Below are positions 46,146 to 64,000 of a DNA stretch of 64,000 bases, in pieces. Each line of letters opens with the position of its first letter. Within the stretch, counting starts at the first letter, position 1. A model generated the notes under the pieces. That model was given only the letters and a program-made list of their open reading frames with translations, did not search any database and was not told the DNA's origin. Position numbers and translations under genes: made by a program. This stretch comes from Monarcha castaneiventris obscurior (taxonomy: Eukaryota; Chordata; Aves; Passeriformes; Monarchidae). The DNA lies in contig JAMPIT010000174.1 of assembly GCA_026261815.1 (NCBI GenBank), positions 7,378,001 to 7,442,000 on the forward strand, in the 5' to 3' direction.

Positions 46146-46500
46146 GTGAGAACACAAAATCACAAAATCCTTAGGGTTGGGAGGGACTCCTGGAGATCAC
46201 CCCGTCCAGGGATGCCAAGGCAGGGTCACCTGGAGCCGGGGACACGGGAGCGCATCCAGGCGGGCTGGGAACGTCTCCAGAGAGGGAGGCTCCGCCACTG
46301 CCCTGGGCAGCCTGTTCCAGCGCTCTGCCGCCCTCAGCATAAAATTCCTCCTCGTATTGAGGCCAAGCTTCTTGCGTTTTGTGTCATGGCCATTGCTACC
46401 CGTCCTGCCGCTGGCACCATCGAAAAGAGTCTGGCACAGCCTCTTGGCGCCGGCCTTTGCGACAGTTAAATGCATTGAGAGGGGATATCATTAGTCTCCT
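46146..46500 (-). mobile_element. CR1 LINE 3' end, antisense
   Basis: The plus strand reads ACAAAATCACAAAATCCTTA then GGGTTGGGAGGGACTCCTGG and GATCACCCCGTCC, the reverse complement of a CR1 3' terminus with its short tail repeats. On the minus strand the open frame 46197-46475 contains FMLRAAERWNRLPRAVAEPP then SLETFPARLDAL, the typical C-terminus of CR1 ORF2 (RVVKHWNRLPREVV..PSLE.F..RLD). The element is 5'-truncated as usual for CR1 and lies about 300 bp upstream of the EFCAB10 start codon. Confidence 0.85.
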
Positions 46501-46539
46501 CCAGACTAACAGGCCCTCAGCACCTGCATGCGTGTTAAA

Positions 46540-47020
46540 AACTACAGCGTGCAATTTGCTCTCGCCACGCAGCAGCGCAGAGCCGCTGCCCGGGCCGGAG
46601 CGAGGCGTGTCTGTTCCGGTGCTAACGTGACGACTTCCAGGACAGTTTTCTCTTCCCCGTTCCCGCCCGCCTCAGCGGAGCGCCCCGCGGCTGGAGCCGC
46701 TCGAGGCAGCGCCGGCCCCCCGCGGCCCGGTTCCCTGCGGGCTCCTCTGCTCCCCTCCTCCCGCTGCTCCCGCGGCTCCCGGCGCCGCCTCACGCCGCCC
46801 CGGCACCGCGGGATGGCGGCGGGCGAGGAGCAGAGCCGCGAGTACCTGCGGCGGCACCGGCTGCCCGAGCTGCTGCACCGCCTCGGAGCGCTGCTGCTCT
46901 TCCACCGCCCCGGTGCGCACGGGCCCGGCCCCGCCGACAGCGGGCAGGCCGCGGGGGCTGCGGGGCCGGCGGCCTTCGCTCCCCGGCTGAGGGCCCGGTG
47001 CCCGCGGGCAATCTGACCTC
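46540..47020 (+). promoter_or_regulatory. EFCAB10: CpG island at EFCAB10 promoter and first exon
   Basis: CpG-dense, GC-rich sequence begins just after the CR1 fragment and extends through the first exon and intron 1 of EFCAB10. No TATA box was seen upstream of the ATG. This is typical of a dispersed-start CpG-island promoter. Confidence 0.75.
46813..46912 (+). CDS. EFCAB10: EFCAB10 exon 1 (coding part)
   Basis: MAAGEEQSREYLRRHRLPEL then LHRLGALLLFHRP; ends after one base of a Glu codon. The donor GTGCGC begins at 46913. Confidence 0.9.
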
Positions 47021-48119
47021 GTTGCAGAAAGGCCACGCGAGTTCCTGATCCAGGTGCTGGAGCGGGTAAAGGCTGGGAGACGAGCCGAGGGCGAGTACCC
47101 GTTCCTGATGGACGAGGCCAACGTGGACGCCATGTTCAGCCTGCTGGATGTCCTGGGCCAGGGCCACATCAGGCCAGCGCAGTACAGGGAAGGTGCGTCC
47201 GCCTGCACCCCAGCAAACTCCGTGCTTGCACAGAATTATTAAAATAGTTTCAAAGTTACCTATCTGTACACTTCCGAATTATCCACACACCTGCCCACAC
47301 AACCTGGAACTTGGAAAGTTTAAAAAGTTACATGTGGTTAAGTTTCCTATGTTTAAGTTACATGTTGTTAAGCTACAGACGTTTACCTTTTGTTATATCT
47401 AGGTACCTTTAAATTTAAATTTTTCTTTTCAAAGACTCGCATAAGAAATTCTCTTTTGTTAAATTTAGCTCTTAAAACTTTGGGACTGAGCACTGAGGAT
47501 TTGGAGCTAGAAGATGATGTGAATATCACACGGGATGTATTCAAAGAAGGAATGTAAGTTTAATTGAAGTTGTGGGTGTTTTGGGTTTTTTGTGGGGTGC
47601 ATATGCATAGGAGATATTTTACTGAGATTTATTTTTTATTTACAAAGCTACATAATTAAAGGACTTGCTGGTTTAAGCTTGACTGTGTCACTTTGCATTG
47701 CAAGATTAAAAAAAGGTCAGTTATTGCCTGAACTTCTTGCCTTGCTGTGAGGTGATTCAAGCTCCATGCCCTCCACCACCTCAGTTGCAGGATCCTCTCG
47801 CAGGAGACCTTCATGGTATCTGCCCCTCAGGTCAGAGCGAAGGTCACCAGGCAGCCCAGAGGTTAAAATACTGATCTAGAAATGTGGAACTGTGAGGCCC
47901 TGTTGTTTTCTTTGTCACGGCTGGTACCACAGCTGGAGATGAAACAGGTTCAGAGTTCTAATAATTTCTCATAGTAAAGGTATGATACTAGGAGCAATTT
48001 TTTAGTAACTGTTGCAATCACTGAAAGGTACTGAACTAATTATCCTCGTTATCTAACTAGAGATTTTCTTTTTCTGTCTTAGGAAGAAGAAGATGCTGGA
48101 GAGCTGGTCTGTGTATTAG
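46813..48119 (+). CDS. EFCAB10: EF-hand calcium-binding domain-containing protein 10
   Basis: Four exons (46813-46912, 47028-47192, 47469-47553, 48083-48119) join in frame to 128 aa, close to the usual size of EFCAB10. Residues about 8-48 (EYLRRHRLPELLHRLGALLL then FHRPERPREFLIQVLERVK) form a DPY-30/RII-alpha-like dimerisation-docking helix pair, a fold common in ciliary and flagellar proteins. Residues about 60-95 form one EF-hand-like helix-loop-helix (MFSLLDVLGQGHIRPAQYRE then ALKTLGL). The loop keeps Asp at position 1 and Gly at 6 but has Leu, Gln and Gln at ligand positions 3, 5 and 12, so calcium binding is doubtful. The C-terminus is KKKMLESWSVY. The start ATG lies in a GGGATGG context inside the CpG island. 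The gene is convergent with RINT1, as in human. Confidence 0.9.
47028..47192 (+). CDS. EFCAB10: EFCAB10 exon 2
   Basis: The acceptor TTGCAG precedes ERPREFLIQVLERVKAGRRA; the exon carries most of the EF-hand segment (NVDAMFSLLDVLGQGHIRPA). Donor GTGCGT at 47193; phase 1 out. Confidence 0.92.
47469..47553 (+). CDS. EFCAB10: EFCAB10 exon 3
   Basis: Encodes ALKTLGLSTEDLELEDDVNI then TRDVFKEG. Acceptor AATTTAG, donor GTAAGT at 47554; ends with AT of a split Met codon. Confidence 0.92.
48083..48119 (+). CDS. EFCAB10: EFCAB10 exon 4 and stop
   Basis: The acceptor GTCTTAG precedes 48083. Eleven codons follow the completed Met (KKKMLESWSVY), then TAG at 48117-48119. The phase match and a W-S-V-aromatic ending similar to the mammalian protein support this exon. 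Confidence 0.8.
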
Positions 48120-48446
48120 TTTGAGCAGTGGTCTGCTATATATATTAAAAATAGGCATCTTCCCCAATTTTTCTTCTGGTTTGTCAGCTGTGAAGTCAAT
48201 TTTAAGCAGTACTCTCTTTTTCTCATCTTCCCCGCCCTTCAGAGAAGCAATCAGCTGAAAAGGACAAATGACAAGAACTTGTTCATGTCTAGCAGGCACT
48301 GGAGGGAGTATCATTAAGAACTGCTGTTCTTAATATAATTAGATGGTTAAAAAAAAAGAAGTAGAGATCTCTTATACAACTGAAATAGTATTTTGGAGTT
48401 TCCTCCTTCAGGTTATAGTTTACAGCAAAGGATTGTTACCTGTTGG

Positions 48447-48452
48447 TTTATT
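48447..48452 (-). terminator. RINT1: candidate poly(A) signal of RINT1
   Basis: TTTATT on the plus strand, i.e. AATAAA on the minus strand, 744 bp past the RINT1 stop codon. A closer ATTAAA variant lies at 48757-48762 (plus TTTAAT). If the distal one is used, RINT1 and EFCAB10 transcripts overlap in their tails. Confidence 0.45.
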
Positions 48453-48459
48453 ACCACTG

Positions 48460-48465
48460 AATAAA
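48460..48465 (+). terminator. EFCAB10: poly(A) signal of EFCAB10
   Basis: AATAAA in TGAATAAAATT, followed within 30 bp by a G/T-rich tract. It is the first canonical signal after the EFCAB10 stop codon. Confidence 0.65.
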
Positions 48466-48480
48466 ATTAAATTGATTTTT

Positions 48481-49195
48481 GGGCTTGTGCTGTATTTTGG
48501 TTTTTGTTTGGTTGGTTTTGGTTTGTTTTTGCTTTTTGTTTTGTCTTTAAAGAAAAAACAACCAGTTATGACAGATGTCCACAGGTAAGGGTAGGTAGCA
48601 CATCCAACTGGTATTTTCAAACTTAGCACACACTATGCAATTTATAAGGAGAAACTTCTAAAACCATTAGGAGATAGTCTGATATAGAAAAAAAAATCTT
48701 AATTTGTATGAAGAAAACAGTGACATATTCCTCCCTTCTGCATTGATTATATACATTTTAATACAGAACATCCATTAACTGGAATTTGGAGATGTAAAAC
48801 ATCTGTGTTTAACTCAAGGCTGACCAGTTCATAGTACTGGTAGCCCACAGTAGCCCACATAGTACAAAAATGCATTTACACTGTAAATACTGTGTGTTCC
48901 TCAGGAAGATACAGCCAACACTGACCAGGCAGACTATTCATTAGAGATGAACACAGGTTCAGCTTCCAAATGCAATGGCAAGGTGGCCATGGAAAATAAG
49001 ATCTGCACAGTTCAACACCAAGGCAGTAGCATTTTGAATTTTTTTTGAACTGTACAGAATAACGCATAAGATAAGATTAAAACAATCTCTCAGTATACAG
49101 AAATTAAAGAAATAAGTATGTTACAAGATATTTGCTTTGCTTTTGCTTGGAATAAGTAATCTAGACCAAGTTATTAAACATTTCTGAAGAAGTTT
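48481..49195 (-). other. RINT1: RINT1 3' untranslated region (EFCAB10-RINT1 convergent gap)
   Basis: Noncoding interval between the convergent genes. Contains a G/T-rich low-complexity tract (about 48485-48545), a duplicated GTAGCCCACA phrase at about 48840-48858 and otherwise AT-rich sequence. No further gene was recognised. Confidence 0.6.
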
Positions 49196-58903
<9,708 letters not shown>

Positions 58904-58914
58904 GTTTTCTTTCT

Positions 58915-59982
58915 CTGCAATACTGAGTATACAATTTCTAATTAGCCAATTAGACAATAAGACAGCACAAACAAATATTACCTATTGAGGAACAAAACTC
59001 CATGAAAAGCTGGGCAGTTCAATTTAAACTGAGACTTAAATACCACATTCATGAATTATATCGCTCTAAGTGAGACAATTTGCTGGCTTAAGTCTTATCT
59101 GAGATCTGATAAAACCTTGCTTACATATCCAACTGGTGATTTATTATATATTAACTACTTAAGAGAAATACATCTGGATATTTCTTCCTTCCCCGAAAGC
59201 ATTAATTTTATTAAAATGAGTCCAATACATATGTAGTTCCTACGTATATAATACAGAAAACTTAATGAAAATTGAAAAAAGAAATTTGTTAAATGCAAAG
59301 GAAGATAATGTTCCATTTTACCTTTTCACAAGTTTAGGATATTTCAGAGATACCAACTCATGACTGATGTGTTACTAGAAAAGTATCCACGTGGGCCTTA
59401 CAATGATTTGGAAAGTAAATGCATCACTGAAATATTTACTAAAAAAACCCACACAATATAACATAAAAGACACTTGCTGATCCACACATTTGGCAGCACC
59501 CAGAGAAAACCTGACATTGAGAGGATGTTCACAGTGAAACAAAAAAGTCAACAATTACAAGTGTTTGGCTAGTTCAATCCTCAACTTCTTAGTATCACTT
59601 TCAAAACAGTATTTAAAAATAAAACCCTATACACTTGCACTTTATCTGCTACAAGCTTTAATTAAGCTAACCCCCCCAATTGAACTGACAACAGGAGTGA
59701 GAAAGTGGTGCAGTTGATGAGCAGAGTTCCAGAGGCAATAGAGAGCACCAGGAAGAAAAAACTGGGTGACCAAGGGTGCTGCAGAGGAAGAATCGAATAA
59801 AGAAAATAGAGTAGGAAAACTCCTGTTTGCAGCACTATAAACATAATACGGCAGGAGAAAACTAACCAAGCGGTGCTCTTTTCATACTTAGAGGAAAGGA
59901 GCGGGTTACAGGAGAGAGGAGCAGGACTCTGGGCGCATCCCTTTCAGCAGCTGCCAGCTCAGCCCCGCGGCTCAGCACCCAC
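58915..59982 (-). other. RINT1: RINT1 intron 1 (provisional)
   Basis: AT-rich sequence on the RINT1 3' side merging into the CpG island near 59930. A donor-like GAG|GTGGGT (minus strand) ends a possible untranslated exon at 59983. In that joining, an in-frame TGA precedes the exon-2 ATG. The intron boundary is therefore a proposal only. Confidence 0.45.
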
Positions 59983-60770
59983 CTCAGCCTGAGGGCCGGA
60001 CCCTTCCGAGGGCCGGCTGAAGGCTCTGCGGGCTCCGGGAGGCTGCGGGCGAGGCGCCGCCGACCGCGGCCCGGTCTGGGCGGCCAGGCAGCTCCTCAGC
60101 CCGGCGGCAGCTCGGCGAGCCCTTCCTTCCCAGCCACGGCCGCGGGCCGACGAGCCGCCTTTTCCCCCCGGGGGACGGTGCCGAGGGGACGGCAGGGCCG
60201 CGGGTGCCGCCGCCCGAAGCCCTCAGCGCGCTCCCCGCGGCCGCAGCACCGCCCCCGCCGCGTCAGCGGCGCCGCGGGTGACAGAGCGCGGGGCGCAGGC
60301 GCGGCGCCGCTCAGCCGCGGGTCCCTCCCTGCCCGGCAGGAGAGCGGCAGCCCGCCGGCTCGGGGCTGCCCCCGCCCCGGGCTGTGAGGGGGAACACGGC
60401 CCGGGCAGAGCTGGGTCCCGCCGGCTCGGGGCTGCCCCCGCCCCGGGCTGTGAGGGGGAACACGGCCCGGGCAGAGCTGGGTCCCGCCGGCTCGGGGCTG
60501 TCCCCGCCCCGGGCTGTGAGGGGGAACACGGCCCGGGCAGAGCTGGGTCCCGCCGGCTCGGGGCTGCCCCCGCCCCGGGCTGTGAGGGGGGAACACGGCC
60601 CGGGCAGGGCTGGGGCCCGCCGGCTCGGGGCTGCCCCCGCCCCGGGCTGTGAGGGACACGGCCTTGCCGAGGCCGCTCACGGCCTCCCCGCCCCCGCCGC
60701 GGTGGCCGGCGCCATGGCTTTAGCAACACGGGCTTTGCATTTGGCTGAAAATGCCAGGTCGTTTTAGAAC
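59930..60770 (-). promoter_or_regulatory. RINT1: CpG island at RINT1 5' end
   Basis: CpG-dense, very GC-rich region directly upstream of RINT1. It includes a Kozak-like GCCATGG on the minus strand at about 60712-60718 that opens MAPATAAGAGR before a donor-like GTGAGC; this joins to the next RINT1 exon out of frame, so it may be a short upstream frame or an artefact. The core carries a minisatellite (60351-60663). It probably holds the RINT1 transcription start. Confidence 0.75.
60351..60663. repeat. 66-bp minisatellite, about 4.7 copies, in the RINT1 CpG island
   Basis: Units start at 60351, 60417, 60483, 60549 and 60616 (the fourth copy is 67 bp; the last is partial). Each unit contains CCCGCCGGCTCGGGGCTG, CCCCGCCCCGGGCTGTGAGG and ACACGGCCCGGGCAG. 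Copies differ by only a few bases, which indicates recent expansion or gene conversion. Because 66 is a multiple of three, open frames stay open through the array on both strands; these are not genes. G-runs and CCCC/GGGG blocks could form hairpins or quadruplexes. Confidence 0.95.
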
Positions 60771-60869
60771 AGCGCCACAGTATTTTTTTTATCCCAGCCG
60801 GAAGCCCGGATCATTATCCCCCCAGCAGTGGACAGGGGACAGGCGCAAAGGAAGCATGCACTGATACAC

Positions 60870-61450
60870 GCTCAGAGTTTCAGGTTAATTTATTTTTAGT
60901 ACCGGGTCTTTGGTACAGGTACTAGCTGGAAAATACAAGTATTTTCTCAATGAAAAGTCGAACTATTTAAAAGAGCTGTACAGCATTACAGCACACAAAA
61001 GCGTTGCTAACAATCTGCTACTGCACCAGTGCAAATGCTACCAGCAAAACATATGTTCATCAGTATCTTGATTGTGTTGTAATTCATCTTTCTCCGTGTA
61101 ATTCCTTGTATTTGAAAAGACTTCAAGGTATGTTGAACTCGTGAAAACATTCAGTGCTTGCCCAAAGAAAGCAAGCTAAACATTCTTCCAGGTCTGATGT
61201 CATTATAAGCTCAATTCTAAAGCTGTACCCATGTTACAGCTCAAGTAACTTAGTCATTCAGTAAAAAGCACCAGTCACTAATATCTATACTATATTACAG
61301 CCACCATCTTGCAAAGGACTACTGAAGTTAAATGCTAGCACTAAAAAAACTTAAAAAAATACAAATCTCTTACTGTGTCTCTTTAAAGATTTGTACAGAA
61401 CATGTAAATAAGAAAACACTTTGTTAAAATTAAGTAATTTTGCAGTTCAT
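60870..61450 (-). other. PUS7: PUS7 3' untranslated region
   Basis: About 580 bp of AT-rich sequence between the PUS7 stop codon and its probable cleavage site near 60870. The end lies about 150 bp from the candidate ATG and CpG island of RINT1 on the same strand. Confidence 0.65.
60889..60894 (-). terminator. PUS7: poly(A) signal of PUS7
   Basis: TTTATT on the plus strand (AATAAA on the minus strand), 557 bp beyond the PUS7 stop codon. It is followed on the minus strand by a GTGTATCAGTGCATG stretch usable as a downstream element. No closer canonical signal was seen. Confidence 0.65.
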
Positions 61451-63559
<2,109 letters not shown>

Positions 63560-64000
63560 CTGCAAGAGAGGAAAATATTTAATAGAAGAGAATGTAGTGT
63601 GGCCAATTTAAACAGCCTGTTTACATGATTGTTCCCTTCCATTTAGTTGTTTACGGCATATATGGGATAAATGCTACACAGGAATTTAAAATTACTACAA
63701 ATCTTATTACCTGTTTGCTTCTACACCTTGATTAGTAGAGGCAGTAACAAAGAAAGCATCAAATCAAATTACAGCTGAAAACAAAATTTACAATATACTT
63801 TGACAATGGCTTTATTGACATTTAATTGCCATCTCATATATGCTTTCCAATTTTCTAGACTTCATAGGACTAATCTCAGGTATATGGAAAAAATAATTAA
63901 AAATAAAGGGCTAGACTACCCATTACTCTCTCATTGAAAAGCAGCAGAGAGAAATGAGTTGACAATTTGACAACCAAGTACAAGAACAGTTCAATCCAAT
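63560..64000 (-). other. PUS7: PUS7 intron, partial
   Basis: AT-rich intronic sequence running off the window. No exon recognised. Confidence 0.7.

Larger units (their letters stand above)
48120..48480 (+). other. EFCAB10: EFCAB10 3' untranslated region
   Basis: About 360 bp from the stop codon to the AATAAA at 48460-48465. The sequence directly downstream (48480-48545) is strongly G/T-rich, suitable as a downstream cleavage element. Confidence 0.6.

Noticed and set aside
46197..46475. A 92-codon minus-strand frame as a host gene
   Set aside because: Its sequence is the C-terminus of CR1 ORF2, so it is a transposon fragment.
46528..47208. Large open frames of 105-178 codons on both strands over the EFCAB10 first exons
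   Set aside because: Shadows of the CpG island; the spliced EFCAB10 frame explains the conserved sequence.
60096..60767. Four long GC-rich open frames on both strands (up to 194 codons) near the RINT1 promoter
   Set aside because: They run through the 66-bp tandem repeat, whose length is a multiple of three; the repeated Gly/Pro/Arg peptides are a by-product of the array.

Overview
The window is nuclear DNA from an amniote, most likely a bird. Four spliced genes are recognisable by their conserved proteins. The identifiable mobile elements are CR1-type LINE fragments and weak relics of old SINE-like repeats; no Alu, B1 or recognisable L1 was seen. The genes are ATXN7L1 (+), EFCAB10 (+), RINT1 (-) and PUS7 (-, only its 3' end). 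The same four genes lie side by side on human 7q22.3. All exon structures were read by eye from splice signals, reading-frame continuity and remembered family sequence, not from alignment.

Region 1, 1-39435: the 3' part of ATXN7L1. Nine coding exons (6660-36831) give 742 in-frame codons in one phase-consistent series, including the SCA7 domain split over two exons and a 952-bp Ser-rich exon. A 2.6-kb 3'UTR with several poly(A) signals follows. Upstream coding exons lie outside the window. Introns are AT-rich and mostly featureless. They contain a few GC-rich blocks (about 5.2-5.8, 16.8-17.3, 22.5-23.0 and 35.5-36.0 kb) and old repeat relics (7.6, 10.8-11.8 and 27.5 kb).

Region 2, 39436-46800: a gene-free spacer with a compound microsatellite, a decayed CR1 ORF2 fragment (about 42.9-44.0 kb, + orientation) and an antisense CR1 3' end (46146-46500) that abuts the EFCAB10 CpG island.

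Region 3, 46813-48465: complete EFCAB10, four exons, 128 aa, with a DPY-30/RII-like N-terminus and a degenerate EF-hand.

Region 4, 48447-60770: RINT1 on the minus strand, convergent with EFCAB10. Thirteen coding exons give about 767 aa. Its CpG island contains a 66-bp minisatellite of about five copies.

Region 5, 60870-64000: the last three coding exons and 3'UTR of PUS7 on the minus strand. PUS7 ends about 150 bp upstream of the RINT1 CpG-island start, so the two genes run head to tail. As I recall, the human pair is divergent, so this would be a local rearrangement.

RINT1 acts in ER tethering and the G2/M checkpoint, PUS7 in RNA pseudouridylation, ATXN7L1 is a SAGA-related ataxin-7 paralogue, and EFCAB10 is probably ciliary. 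They do not form a pathway; proximity is the only link. I found no CRISPR array, operon, tRNA, rRNA or convincing unknown multi-gene system. The most interesting items are the PUS7-RINT1 junction with its minisatellite, the back-to-back poly(A) signals of EFCAB10 and RINT1, and the CpG-dense intronic block at 16.8-17.3 kb.
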